DNA of 64,000 bases from Leptospira sanjuanensis. GTDB lineage: Bacteria > Spirochaetota > Leptospiria > Leptospirales > Leptospiraceae. Shown here piece after piece: positions 43,287 to 58,836 of the stretch (position 1 is its first letter; each line of letters begins with the position of its first letter). The stretch lies in NCBI RefSeq assembly GCF_022267325.1, contig NZ_JAIZBG010000002.1, forward strand, positions 117,501 to 181,500, in the 5' to 3' direction. Both the position numbers and the translations under genes were made by a program. Under the pieces are notes generated by a model. It did no database searches, was not told where the DNA came from, and saw nothing but the letters and a program-made list of their open reading frames with translations.

Positions 43287-45416
43287 ATGTTTTTTTTAGC
43301 GCAAGCCCGCCCCATTCTTGTCTGGCCGGAATTTTCCTGGATCCCGGTCATCAACGGAACTATCTTCGTGGCTCTCCTGTTGCTTGCGGGATATTATCTA
43401 GAACGACGTTTTCGAAATTCGATCAAACATCGCGCCGCGTTGCGCGCTAGAATTCTCAAAAGACTTCCGCTGACATACATGAACGGAAGAGACGTGATTC
43501 AAATCCACTCCTTTGTGGATCATGCGTCCGTCTCCGTTCTTCAAAAGATCTCGGATTCTCACTCTTGGTTTCAGGAAGTGTTTCTTCCGGAACTTGCTTC
43601 GTTTCTCGCACATCAGGGAGAACTCCCCGCTTGGAGAGACGCGCTCATCGTCAAAAGGTTGCAACATCTTATTCACGATCTCGGGCCTCATCCGAGAAAA
43701 TTGATTCCCGTCGTATTCTTGACCGATGGGGACGAAGCTTTTCCCGGACTTTTGTATTCTGGGCCTCCCGGTGCGGACTCCGTTCAGAAATCTCTTCACA
43801 CGAAGGTTTTTACGAAGAAGTTGTATCATTCGTTTCCCGTATCGACCGGCGATAAGATTCACGTATTGTTTTCCGGCGAGGACAAGGAATGGATCCGTTT
43901 CGACGCGAAGATTCTCAGTTTAAACGGAAACGATATGGGGATTCAAGTCGAAACTCCCCCTGAAAAAGACGCGGAAAAGACGAGGGCTTGGGGTGGAATT
44001 CAAATGGGCGGCGTCAGCGTCCAGGAAGATGTCGCGCTTCCGGAGGAATTTCAAGGAAGTCTAACGCAGATTTTGAACTACGCGGCGATGGGGAACTCGG
44101 CAACGTCCGAGATTCAACGCAGGGTGCAAGCCTTTAAGGAACATCCCGGTCTTGTCCGCAAGGAACACAAACCCGAAGAAATTCAAACCTTCATTCAACT
44201 TTACTCCGCTTGTTATGCGAGATACAGATCGGACATCGGTCCGGTTCCGAAAGCGGTGCTTCTGTTTTTATATTTCTTTTATCTAGACGAGAATCTTCTT
44301 TCGGCGGGAAGAATCGTCCAGCTCTACGGAACTCTACAGAAGATCCGAGATTATACTCAGGATGCAAATCCCTCCAATCATAAGATCGCCGTATATTTTT
44401 TACCGGAATGGCTCGGACTCATTCTTTCGGGAAAAAAAATTCCTTCGCGAAATCACCTGGCTCAATCGTACGAACAAGTGCGTGCGACGATGTTGCGTAA
44501 AACCGGAACGGACGAATTTGCGGGCGACAGCGGAATCGAAGATCTTCTTCATCTTTTGGATTGGGAACTAAGCAATTTATTGTTCAACGGTCTGATCGGA
44601 GTATCCGCCAATCCGAACCTCGCGTATCCGATTCTTTCCGAAGATCAGATGTACGGCGAGACGGACGCGTTCTTAATGACTCCGGAAAAACTGAACGCGG
44701 TCGTGGATCACGTTCATAAAATCGATAAACATCTTTTTTACAGACAAATCTCTTTCGAACCCGAGCAGACTCCCGGCAAACCCGAACTTGCTATGAAGGA
44801 AATCTGTCCCGATTGTATCATTCTTCCCGTATTCGGAAGCAGAGGCGTCCTTTGGCAGGAAATCACTTCGGGACTTTCGTCGAGAGGACGTCTCGTATTT
44901 CCGCAGATTTTAAACGAGAACATGACTCTTGCGATCACGAGAACCCTCGGAGAATTTCGCTGGGAAATCGAACGGACCGTCCGCGGTAGAAAGTGGAAGG
45001 ATTCTTCCCCTCCTTCGCTGACTTCGGAATATTATTTGTATCTGGAGAATTACCGCAAGTCTCCGGCTTTGACGCCCGACGCAAAAAAAAGCATCGATCA
45101 ACAACTGGTGAAATATAAGAAAAATCTAAAGGATATGTTCGCTAGCGATTATTCGTATTGGATACTGTTCGAATCCTCGGGCAAACTCAGACTCAACCGC
45201 GTTTCGAGGGACATACTCAATCGTTACGTTCCGTTTTCTCCGCAGCTTCGTGCCGAGCTGCAGAAAAATCCGATTCTCAAGGAGTCCATGGATTCTTTCG
45301 AGGCGAGAAAACGAAGGCTCGTTTCCGGAATCAAAAAAAGATACAATCCTTATTTTCAGGCGGGAAACGTCCCCGTCGAAGTTCTGGAAACCATCAAGTT
45401 TTTCGAGGACATGTAA
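43287..45416 (+). CDS. Large single-pass membrane protein of unknown function
   Basis: The 709-residue protein has one membrane helix near residues 22-40 (GTIFVALLLLAGYYLERRF) after a short periplasmic N-terminus, so most of it lies in the cytoplasm. The body has no signature I recognise; features are FLTDGDEAFPGLLYSGPPGA, a beta segment VSTGDKIHVLFSGEDKEWI that could be a PilZ-like barrel (about 185-235), and a helical C-terminal half. I believe it is a Leptospira-type conserved hypothetical. It precedes the convergent STAS-zinc-ribbon gene. Confidence 0.8.
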   Translation: MFFLAQARPILVWPEFSWIPVINGTIFVALLLLAGYYLERRFRNSIKHRAALRARILKRLPLTYMNGRDVIQIHSFVDHASVSVLQKISDSHSWFQEVFLPELASFLAHQGELPAWRDALIVKRLQHLIHDLGPHPRKLIPVVFLTDGDEAFPGLLYSGPPGADSVQKSLHTKVFTKKLYHSFPVSTGDKIHVLFSGEDKEWIRFDAKILSLNGNDMGIQVETPPEKDAEKTRAWGGIQMGGVSVQEDVALPEEFQGSLTQILNYAAMGNSATSEIQRRVQAFKEHPGLVRKEHKPEEIQTFIQLYSACYARYRSDIGPVPKAVLLFLYFFYLDENLLSAGRIVQLYGTLQKIRDYTQDANPSNHKIAVYFLPEWLGLILSGKKIPSRNHLAQSYEQVRATMLRKTGTDEFAGDSGIEDLLHLLDWELSNLLFNGLIGVSANPNLAYPILSEDQMYGETDAFLMTPEKLNAVVDHVHKIDKHLFYRQISFEPEQTPGKPELAMKEICPDCIILPVFGSRGVLWQEITSGLSSRGRLVFPQILNENMTLAITRTLGEFRWEIERTVRGRKWKDSSPPSLTSEYYLYLENYRKSPALTPDAKKSIDQQLVKYKKNLKDMFASDYSYWILFESSGKLRLNRVSRDILNRYVPFSPQLRAELQKNPILKESMDSFEARKRRLVSGIKKRYNPYFQAGNVPVEVLETIKFFEDM

Positions 45417-45421
45417 GAATA

Positions 45422-45889
45422 TTATAATAATCTTTCGAATGGAGAAGTGCGCCAATCCTTCGTTACGAAAAACTTGGAATGGCAGGCCGGGCAGGCGTAG
45501 TTTCCGGAAACCTGTATCTTCAGCAGATGAAAACAGTTTGGACAATTTACCAGGACGGGGGAATTCTCCGTAAACGCCTCTCCGCCTGCGTCTTCCGCGG
45601 TTAGATGCGCTTTTGCGGATTCCCGATCTCCGAAGACGGGAATTTCGTTTTCTTGTTGGGAAGAAATTTCGATTCCGCCGGGAACGGAGCAGATCGCGAA
45701 CCGCGTTTGCGGAAAACGCTCCGGAAGTCGGTTTAATATGGAAGCTCCCTCTAACGTTGCCGTTTGAAGTCCCGATGCGTCCAAAAGAATTTTGCGAGGA
45801 GCTTCCGTGAGATCTTCCAATTTGGAAAGCAACGCTTCTCCTAACTTAAAGTCCAGATCTCCTTGGAGGTTGATAATAATTTCTTTCAA
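45422..45889 (-). CDS. STAS domain protein with C-terminal zinc ribbon
   Basis: The start is TTG 45889. Residues 1-100 have the STAS fold of anti-sigma-factor antagonists (IIINLQGDLDFKLGEALLSK, KILLDASGLQTATLEGASIL). The usual phosphorylated Ser after Asp is present as DASGLQ. Residues 110-155 carry a zinc ribbon, VNCPNCFHLLKI and YACPACHSKFFV, with two CxxC pairs. The combination is unusual: STAS proteins are normally single-domain or fused to transporters. A role in a partner-switching regulatory path with metal or nucleic-acid binding is inferred. Confidence 0.78.
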   Translation of the reverse strand: MKEIIINLQGDLDFKLGEALLSKLEDLTEAPRKILLDASGLQTATLEGASILNRLPERFPQTRFAICSVPGGIEISSQQENEIPVFGDRESAKAHLTAEDAGGEAFTENSPVLVNCPNCFHLLKIQVSGNYACPACHSKFFVTKDWRTSPFERLL

Positions 45890-46038
45890 GGTGTCCCGAT
45901 ATTAGAACCGATTTATTCTCCTATTGGAGTGGGGCAAGAAAAGAATTTCTGCAACACATTTTTCGATTCGCCCAAAAATCGGCCGCATCCATTTCAAAAA
46001 GATTGGACTTTTAGGAACAAGCGGATTTTATTTCCTAC

Positions 46039-47937
46039 ATGCTCGGTCATTGGAATCGGAGAATGTGGATCTTTCCTTTGGATCTTTTATTCATGGGGAT
46101 CTCCTACTTTTTGGCGCATTGGATCCGTTTCGAATCGTTCGTTTTTCTCGCTCAACCGGAAAGATTTCTCACCTCTTTACTCATTGTCATCAGCGTTCGA
46201 GCCGCGGTTTTTATTCTTTCGGACATTTACAGATCGATTTGGGCCTATGCTTCCATTCACGACCTCGTGGAAATCATCAAGGTCACACTTCTTTCTTCCC
46301 TGATTTCGACCACGGCGCTTTTATTCTACAACCGATTCGAACAGCTCTCAAGAATGGTTCCGGTTCTCGATACGCTTCTTCTTTTGAGCTTTCTTTGTAT
46401 CCGCAGTTTTTCCTGGAGAGTGTTCCGGGATCAGTACATTCTCAAAAAGGCAAAGGAAGAAGGACTTCCTACGCTCATTCTCGGTGCGGGAAAAGTCGGA
46501 GCTACGCTTCTTTCCGAAATCCGTAGGCACAACGAACTAAAACTCAATCCGGTCGGATTCTTGGACGACAACGTCCAAAAGATCGGCGCGCATATCCAAG
46601 GCGTTCCGATTCTCGCAAAGATCGACCAAGCAGAACAGATGATTCATCAGTTCGGAGTCAAACAGGTGATTATCGCGATCACCAATCCGGACGGAAAACT
46701 GATCAGCCGTTTGATCCGTTCTTTCGAAAGCACGGACGTGAAGTTCAAGATTCTTCCTTCTTTGGGATCTTTGTTTTTTGATTCTCCCAAACTGAATCAA
46801 CTCCGGGAAGTTCAGGTGGAAGACCTTTTGGGTCGTCCGGTCGTAGACTTGGAAATCGAATCCATTCGTTCTTATCTCAAAGGCAAATCGATTCTCGTGA
46901 CCGGGGCGGGAGGTTCGATCGGAAGCGAACTTTGCAGACAAGTCGCTGTATTCGAACCTTCGAGAATTCTCCTGTTGGATTCCGCCGAAACGCCGTTATA
47001 CGAAATCGAATACGAACTGAGGAAAAAACTGCAAGGTCAGAATGTGGAACTCGTTCCGATCGTCGCGGACATCAAAAATCTTTCCAGAGTCAGTTCGATC
47101 TTTGAAAAACATTCTCCGCAGGTCGTATTTCATTCCGCCGCTTACAAACACGTTCCCATGATGGAAGTCAATCCGACCGAAGCTGTGATGAACAACATAC
47201 TCGGTACGAAAAACATCGCGGACATTTCAAGACTTTCCGGCGTGGAACGTTTCGTTCTTATTTCCACCGATAAGGCCGTCAATCCGGTCAACATCATGGG
47301 CGCATCCAAACGTGCCGCCGAATTGTATCTACAACATGTTTCGAGAGAAACCAGAACCAAGTTCATCACGGTTCGATTCGGGAACGTTCTCGGTTCGAAC
47401 GGTTCGGTGATTCCTCGTTTTAGAGAACAGATCGCAAACGGTGGACCGGTCACGGTAACACACCCGGATGTAATTCGTTACTTCATGACGATTCCCGAAG
47501 CGACGCAGCTTGTGTTGCAGGCCGGAAGTATGGGAGAACGCGGAGAAATTTTTATCTTAGAAATGGGCGAGCCCGTCAAAATTTTGAATCTCGCCGAAGA
47601 AATGATTCGTCTTTGCGGACTCAGACCGCACGTGGATATTCCGATCCAATTCACGGGACTCAGACCCGGAGAAAAACTGTTCGAAGAGCTTCTTTTGGAT
47701 TTAGAAGGGATCAAAAAGACGCACCATCCGAAAATCAAGATCGCCGCTCCTCTGGAAAATCAGGAGACGACCACGTTCCTAGCGCGTTTCAACGAACTTC
47801 TGAACGCGGGCCGCACCAATAAAGACAAGGATATCTTCCTCGCCTTCAAGGCGCTCGTTCCGGAATACAAAATCCACGGGGATTATTTGAACGAGGCTAA
47901 CGCGGGAATCGCAGATCAGAATTTAAAGAATGGATAA
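46039..47937 (+). CDS. CapD/WbpM-type nucleoside-diphosphate-sugar epimerase/dehydratase
   Basis: The 632-residue protein has four N-terminal membrane helices (residues 8-110), a CoA-binding-like Rossmann domain (TLILGAGKVGATLLSEI) and a C-terminal SDR domain with ILVTGAGGSIGSELCRQ, HSAAYKHVPMMEVNP, ISTDKAVNPVNIMGASKR and GLRPGEKLFEELL. This is the PglF/WbpM/CapD family, which converts UDP-GlcNAc to 4-keto-6-deoxy sugars (4,6-dehydratase) for O-antigen or protein glycans. The Met of ISTDKAVNPVNIMG replaces the usual Tyr, as in this family. It is the first gene of an operon whose next members overlap it. Confidence 0.92.
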   Translation: MLGHWNRRMWIFPLDLLFMGISYFLAHWIRFESFVFLAQPERFLTSLLIVISVRAAVFILSDIYRSIWAYASIHDLVEIIKVTLLSSLISTTALLFYNRFEQLSRMVPVLDTLLLLSFLCIRSFSWRVFRDQYILKKAKEEGLPTLILGAGKVGATLLSEIRRHNELKLNPVGFLDDNVQKIGAHIQGVPILAKIDQAEQMIHQFGVKQVIIAITNPDGKLISRLIRSFESTDVKFKILPSLGSLFFDSPKLNQLREVQVEDLLGRPVVDLEIESIRSYLKGKSILVTGAGGSIGSELCRQVAVFEPSRILLLDSAETPLYEIEYELRKKLQGQNVELVPIVADIKNLSRVSSIFEKHSPQVVFHSAAYKHVPMMEVNPTEAVMNNILGTKNIADISRLSGVERFVLISTDKAVNPVNIMGASKRAAELYLQHVSRETRTKFITVRFGNVLGSNGSVIPRFREQIANGGPVTVTHPDVIRYFMTIPEATQLVLQAGSMGERGEIFILEMGEPVKILNLAEEMIRLCGLRPHVDIPIQFTGLRPGEKLFEELLLDLEGIKKTHHPKIKIAAPLENQETTTFLARFNELLNAGRTNKDKDIFLAFKALVPEYKIHGDYLNEANAGIADQNLKNG

Positions 47938-48402
47938 ACAAAATCTAAAAGAAGAAATCCTTACGCTCCGAAAGTTCAAACGTTCTTTGTTCGATCTTTA
48001 CTGGGATCAGTTCGGAACCTTCTATCTGCAAGCGGTGCCCCATCGCCAACTGGTTATCGGCAAACGCGGGTTAGTCGGCGACGAAAAAGAATCCGGGATC
48101 GTTCTCGTATTCGGACCAAAAGGCGGCGTTCGTCGTTTGGATCTTCAGGAAGAATGGATCTACGCGGAACTTCAATTCGGATACGTCTGGGAAGAAGTAT
48201 TCATTCCCTGGGATTGTGTCCTACGCTATTTTGATAAAACTCAGGCAACATTGACGAATTTAAAAGTTTTTACGACGGAGCCGGAGATCCTGCAAGATTT
48301 CCGTTCGGGCGAGAAGACGGTTACAATAGAGAAAAAAGAGGATGAGACGAAGGATGATAAGTCCAACGTGATTCAAGTGGATTTTGGGAGTAAATCGAAA
48401 CA

Positions 48403-48406
<4 letters not shown>
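47930..48406 (+). CDS. SspB-like (ClpXP adaptor fold) protein
   Basis: The 158-residue protein overlaps the CapD gene by eight bases and the permease gene by four (ATGA). The core GIVLVFGPKGGVRRLDLQEE, AELQFGYVWEEVFIPWDCVL and RYFD follows the strand pattern of SspB, the adaptor that delivers ssrA-tagged peptides to ClpXP. The acidic/lysine tail ends VIQVDFGSKSK; SspB proteins have a flexible tail with a ClpX-binding end, so this fits loosely. The assignment is by pattern only and moderate. Confidence 0.6.
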
Positions 48407-50013
<1,607 letters not shown>

Positions 50014-50406
50014 ATTCACCGAGGTTAGCGACTCGCTGAGTTTGGGAGAGTTTCAAAAAAAGTGGTTTTGTCGCGTTAAAAACTCAACAGAACGCTCCCT
50101 GAGTTGCGATCCGTAGAGAGCGACTCGCTGAGTTTGGGAGAGTTTAAAAAAAGTGGTTTTGTCGCGTTAAAAACTCAACAGAACGCTCCCTGAGTTGCGA
50201 TCCGTAGAGAGCGACTCGCTGAGTTTAGGGAGAGTTTAAAAAAAGTGGTTTTGTCGCGTTAAAAACTCAACAGAACGCTCCCTATGAGTCGCGTTCTGGG
50301 TCTAACTTCCAAATAGAATCCGATAGGATTTCGAACGCAGTGCTTATTTTTAGTTTAAGAAATTCAATCTCGCTCTCTATGAATCGCGAGATAAGGAGAA
50401 ACCAAA
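50014..50406. other. Intergenic region dominated by tandem repeats
   Basis: Nearly all of this stretch is the array at 50028-50300, followed by a related palindromic segment CTCGCTCTCTATGAATCGCG just before the htpX SD. No gene is present. Confidence 0.8.
50028..50300. repeat. Three tandem copies of a 91-92 bp repeat
   Basis: Copies begin at 50028, 50120 and 50211, each with GCGACTCGCTGAGTTT, a run of seven A, GTGGTTTTGTCGCG and AACTCAACAGAACGCTCCCT. The first two differ at one or two bases; the third ends CCCTATGAGTCGCGTTCTGG instead of CCCTGAGTTGCGATCC. Complementary parts (GCGACTC / GAGTCGC) could fold each unit. A related fragment lies near 13372. They precede htpX. Confidence 0.9.
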
Positions 50407-51294
<888 letters not shown>

Positions 51295-51320
51295 GAACCG
51301 ATTCTTCCTCGAACGAAATA

Positions 51321-51343
51321 AAGCCCGGTTTTGCCGGGCTTTT
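51321..51343 (+). terminator. Rho-independent terminator of htpX
   Basis: AAGCCCGG, TTTTG, CCGGGCTT forms an 8-bp GC-rich stem followed by TT, 26 bases past the htpX stop. Confidence 0.85.
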
Positions 51344-51401
51344 CCGTATTCCGAACAAAAAAGAATTGTTTGAAATGTCTCCGGTTTTTTGAATAGAACC
51401 C

Positions 51402-51966
<565 letters not shown>

Positions 51967-52004
51967 AAAATTCTAAATTAGAAGTTTCTTATTGGGAGGG
52001 CCCA

Positions 52005-53519
52005 TTGACGGCTAATCTATTCGGTTTTTTTAGGATTTGGTTTCGAAGAAATTCGAATGTTTCGCTCCGGGCCTTCTCCGTCGTTTTGTTTCTCGTCTTT
52101 CAAACCGGCGTTTACGCCGGTGAAAATGCGCTTCCTTTCGACGAACTCCGCAAAGGAGTCGTTCAAATCCGCGTTTATTCCCAAGCGGTCAATCCGTTTT
52201 CTCCTTGGACGACCGATACGGTGCGAGCCAGTTCGGGCACCGGTTTTTTAATCGGAAATAAAAGAATTCTTACCAACGCGCACGTCGTCTCGAACGCGAA
52301 GTTCGTGCAAGTGCAGAGATACAATCAAACCGAATGGTACGGCGTGAAGATTCTTCATCTCGCTCACGACTGCGATCTCGCGGTTTTGGAAGCGGACAGT
52401 CCCGACTTCTACAAGGATTCGAGAGATCTTTCTCTCGGAGAAATTCCCGAACTCAATTCTCCCTTGATTGTGGTTGGTTATCCGATCGGAGGGAACAAGG
52501 TTTCCGTTACGCGCGGGATCGTTTCAAGAAAGGATCAATCCGTATATTCTCATTCCGCGGTGGACAGTCATTTGGTTTTGCAAGTGGACGCCGCGATCAA
52601 TCCGGGTAATTCCGGCGGACCCGCGATTCAGGACGATAAGGTTGTGGGAGTCGCGTTTCAGGTCGCGACCAAAGGGGAGAATATCGGATATCTTATTCCT
52701 ACGAACGTCATCCGTCACTTCCTCACGGATATTGAAGACGGAAAATACGACGGTTACGTCGAGCTCGGAGTCAGAACTCTCAATTCGTTTAACATTTCTT
52801 TGCGAAAAGCGAAAAAGATTCCGGATTCATTGGAAGGCGTTTTCGTCACGCGCGTGTTAAAGAACGGTTCCGCGGAAAAACATCTGAAAGAAGGCGATTT
52901 TCTCGTGGAGATCGACGGACATCCGATCGGAAAAAACGGAACCGTGATGCAGGACAAGGATGCACGAGTCGACTTTGTCGAGATCGTGGATAACAAACAC
53001 GCGGGGGATAAAATTTCGTTTAAACTCTATCGCGACGGAAAGGAAATGTCCGTTTCGTTTCCGGCGCTTCGTATGCTCGATTTCGATTTTATGCGGAATC
53101 AATACGACAAGTCGTACGATTATGAGATGATCGGCGGACTTCTCTTTCAAGAAATGTCGCGCGATCTCATTACGAGTTGGAGCCGCGGAGGAAACACTTC
53201 CGGCGGAAGCCAGCTATTATACAGATTTTTTTACTTTATCGAAGACGGCCTCAATCGAAGTAAAAAGACGGACGTCGTTTTATACCGTAAACTTTCGCAT
53301 CCTGTGAACTCCTCTTTGGATTACTTCGTCAATCTCGTGTTGGAATCGGTCAACGGAACCCCCGTCGGAGAATTGAACGATCTCAAACGAATCTTGAAAG
53401 AATCCAAAGAAAAATATCTGCGTCTCAAATTTTTGGACGTTCAGGTCCCTTTGATCTTGAATCGGGAAGAAGCTGAAAGAGCGGATGAAAGAATCCGTAA
53501 GACTTACGGTCTGGAGTAA
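52005..53519 (+). CDS. DegP/HtrA-like exported serine protease with PDZ domains
   Basis: TTG 52005 follows GGGAGGGCCCA. The 504-residue protein has a signal peptide (VVLFLVFQTGVYAG), a trypsin-like domain with His93 (LTNAHVVS), Asp124 (HDCDLAVLE) and Ser203 (NPGNSGGP), and two C-terminal PDZ-like regions (about 275-345 and 430-480; the first with GVFVTRVLKNGSAEKHLKEG). It should cut or chaperone misfolded periplasmic proteins. The first PDZ region is followed by a large insert that is not typical of DegP. The next gene is a catalytically dead relative. Confidence 0.92.
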   Translation: MTANLFGFFRIWFRRNSNVSLRAFSVVLFLVFQTGVYAGENALPFDELRKGVVQIRVYSQAVNPFSPWTTDTVRASSGTGFLIGNKRILTNAHVVSNAKFVQVQRYNQTEWYGVKILHLAHDCDLAVLEADSPDFYKDSRDLSLGEIPELNSPLIVVGYPIGGNKVSVTRGIVSRKDQSVYSHSAVDSHLVLQVDAAINPGNSGGPAIQDDKVVGVAFQVATKGENIGYLIPTNVIRHFLTDIEDGKYDGYVELGVRTLNSFNISLRKAKKIPDSLEGVFVTRVLKNGSAEKHLKEGDFLVEIDGHPIGKNGTVMQDKDARVDFVEIVDNKHAGDKISFKLYRDGKEMSVSFPALRMLDFDFMRNQYDKSYDYEMIGGLLFQEMSRDLITSWSRGGNTSGGSQLLYRFFYFIEDGLNRSKKTDVVLYRKLSHPVNSSLDYFVNLVLESVNGTPVGELNDLKRILKESKEKYLRLKFLDVQVPLILNREEAERADERIRKTYGLE

Positions 53520-53527
53520 ATACGAAC

Positions 53528-55165
<1,638 letters not shown>

Positions 55166-55283
55166 AAGACGCTGAACCCGATTCAATAGCAACTCGTTTT
55201 GATTCGGTTTTTGGTCGTCGGGCCGAATGATCGGGGTCGGTTGTCGATTGCAAATATAAAGGAACGGATTTCCAATTTCTTTC

Positions 55284-56531
55284 TCACTTCCAAAGTTCAA
55301 AAGGAAGCGGAGTGGAAACAAAGGCGAGCTTAAACAAAAATAAAAAGAAAATGCTTCCGGTTACGAGCCAATAAGCGGTATCCGAAATCGTTTCGTCTTC
55401 GATTTTCCACAAAATCAAAAACGCGATCGAAACCGTAAACATTCTCGAAACGTTTTCGTACGAAGACCAATACAGCACGTAACCCGCGGAGAAAACCGAA
55501 ACGATCACAAAGAAAAAGGAAATTCTAAGTGCGATCGCCTTCTTCCAACTCCCCGTCACAAGTACGGACAATCCAGCGAGAAACAAAAAAAAGATCGGAA
55601 CTCTCGAGAACTTCTTAGCGAAAAGGATCAATCCCGTTTCAAAGTCCGGAACTTGCAAAAAAGAGAATATACTCGGTTCGTTGATTTCCTTCCAATAACC
55701 GAAAAAGCCGTCCAACGGAGCGAAAAAATCCGCGAATCGCGCGGGCGACCAATGCGGAAATTGAATTTTTAAAAACACGCCCCAACAAAACGGTAAAAGC
55801 AGGGTCGCGGCGATCGCGATCGAATGTTTCCACTTGCGATCGAACAAGGATTGAATTCCTAAAGGAAACAAAAGAAAGAATGCCTGTTCTTTGGTGACGA
55901 TCGAAAGACCGCCGAAAAAAGCGAACCACATCCACTTCTCTTTTTTATAAAACCAATATGTGATCACCAAAAGTCCCGTTAGAACGGCATCGCTGACTAA
56001 GAGCGCATAACTTCCCAAGAGGAACGGAGAGAATAAATAGAAGCTTGCATAGATCCCGAATTTTTCTCGGCATAAGTCGCGCAGCAAATGCCAAGAGACA
56101 AGAATTGCGGCCAGATTGAGGAAATACATTCCGAAAACGGTTCCCCAGGGGCCGAACCATCCGAAGATCGAAACGAACAACGGATATCCGATTCGGGGCG
56201 CTCGAATATTTTCCTCGAATCCTTTCGGCCATTCCAAATGGAATTCGCTTAACATTCTGGAATAATAGTAAAAGATTTGTCCGTCGTATCCGGCGCCGAG
56301 ATCGCCTGGCCGACCTAAAAATATTACCGCCCCTTTCGGAGTCGTTTCCGGGTTTTGAACCGCGAATTGCATTCCGAAGTTGATCTGCGAACTCGGGTTC
56401 CAATCGTATTTTCTCCAGATCATAAGGGAGGCAAGCGCGTATAACGCGAAAAATAAGGGAAGAATTACGAACGGGTTTTCAAGCCAAGAACGAACTTTGC
56501 CGAAAAAGGAATTCGTCCTTTCCGTCCGCAT
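55284..56531 (-). CDS. GT-C-like polytopic membrane protein for surface glycopolymers
   Basis: The 415-residue protein has about ten membrane helices. The large first loop has GYDGQIFYYYSRML and RAPRIGYPLFVSIFG, a pattern found in cell-surface glycopolymer proteins with a GT-C-like fold that use lipid-linked sugars. The gene begins one base after the stop of the SGNH protein upstream, so both probably work on the same polymer. Specific sugar and linkage are unknown. Confidence 0.75.
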   Translation of the reverse strand: MRTERTNSFFGKVRSWLENPFVILPLFFALYALASLMIWRKYDWNPSSQINFGMQFAVQNPETTPKGAVIFLGRPGDLGAGYDGQIFYYYSRMLSEFHLEWPKGFEENIRAPRIGYPLFVSIFGWFGPWGTVFGMYFLNLAAILVSWHLLRDLCREKFGIYASFYLFSPFLLGSYALLVSDAVLTGLLVITYWFYKKEKWMWFAFFGGLSIVTKEQAFFLLFPLGIQSLFDRKWKHSIAIAATLLLPFCWGVFLKIQFPHWSPARFADFFAPLDGFFGYWKEINEPSIFSFLQVPDFETGLILFAKKFSRVPIFFLFLAGLSVLVTGSWKKAIALRISFFFVIVSVFSAGYVLYWSSYENVSRMFTVSIAFLILWKIEDETISDTAYWLVTGSIFFLFLFKLAFVSTPLPFELWK

Positions 56532-56532
56532 A

Positions 56533-58100
<1,568 letters not shown>

Positions 58101-58104
<4 letters not shown>

Positions 58105-58502
58105 TTTGCCTTGGAATTACAGTCGGAGCAGGTTCCATAGAGAATGATCTCATGGGTGTCCACGGTAAATCCTTTCGGACTTTTGTCCAGAGGAAACGGA
58201 CAGATTTCAATATCGAACACTCGATCGCATTGTTTGCAGTGAAAGTGATGATGATGGTGAAGATGGCTCGCTTCAAAGCGCGAGGATTCTCCCGGCAAAT
58301 GGATCTCGTTGATCGCTCCGGTTTCCATCAAATGATTGACCGCTCTGTAAACGGTCGCGATTCCTAAGTTGTCCAGATTTTTGCGGGATAGTTCGTAGAT
58401 CTCTTTGATCGAAAGCGGACCTTTAGCGGTTTCGAGAACCTTGAGGATTTCCCCCTTTTGTTTCGTGTTTCTGAGGGCGATTTTTTTCTCTTCTACTTTC
58501 AT
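58101..58502 (-). CDS. Fur-family metalloregulator
   Basis: The 133-residue protein has the winged helix (PLSIKEIYELSRKNLDNLG, IATVYRAVNHLMETGAI) and C-terminal metal domain with HLHHHHHFHCKQCDRVFDI and a second CxxC, CSDCNSKAK, which form the structural zinc site. The family includes Fur, PerR and Zur; key residues do not decide between them. It is the first gene of a minus-strand operon with two envelope genes and is divergent from heme oxygenase, whose promoter region it may control. A Fur-like gene next to heme oxygenase also occurs in L. interrogans, from memory. Confidence 0.9.
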
Positions 58503-58582
58503 GGGAACGACAAGTTTGCGATCCTCTTAATTCTCGGCGGCCGACCTTTGCCCTGTCAATCGCAAATAACCCAGTGGGACTT

Positions 58583-58740
58583 TGTGGGAACTCATACAAA
58601 ACCTCTCTTTCAAGGGAGAATTCTTCCGTTGCAGTGGGAATGCAGGAGTTCCCACAAAATTTTACGGTTCGATTTGGAAATTCGAAGGAGTTCCCACCGA
58701 GTTTCCGCATTCAATTTGAGAATCCGCAGGAGTTCCCACA
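58583..58740. repeat. Four copies of the GTGGGAACTC / GAGTTCCCAC motif
   Basis: One forward copy, TGTGGGAACTCATACA (58583-58598), and three inverted copies, CAGGAGTTCCCACAAAAT (58643), AAGGAGTTCCCAC (58685) and GCAGGAGTTCCCACA (58726), fill the space between the divergent fur-like and heme oxygenase genes. Spacings are about 40 bases. The motif also occurs near 13135, 13187, 34260 and 39932. Confidence 0.85.
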
Positions 58741-58784
58741 AAATTTTTCAGTAAAACAACCTTTCTTCTTCAAAAATAAGTTTG

Positions 58785-58809
58785 ATTCTCAGTATCAACT
58801 TCTGAGAAT
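58785..58809. promoter_or_regulatory. Inverted repeat before heme oxygenase, possible Fur-type operator
   Basis: ATTCTCAG (58785-58792), a 9-base spacer and CTGAGAAT (58802-58809) form a perfect 8-9-8 inverted repeat ending 27 bases before the start codon. It is placed where an operator or promoter would be. It does not match the standard E. coli Fur box. Confidence 0.45.
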
Positions 58810-58836
58810 TGTCACAGTATTGTCAGGAGAACCGTA

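Noticed and set aside
50028..50300. CRISPR array from the three spaced repeats
   Set aside because: Whole units of 91-92 bp are repeated with no unique spacers, and no cas genes are near.
58785..58809. Classical Fur box before hemO
   Set aside because: The inverted repeat ATTCTCAG/CTGAGAAT does not fit GATAATGATAATCATTATC; kept only as a candidate operator of unknown regulator.
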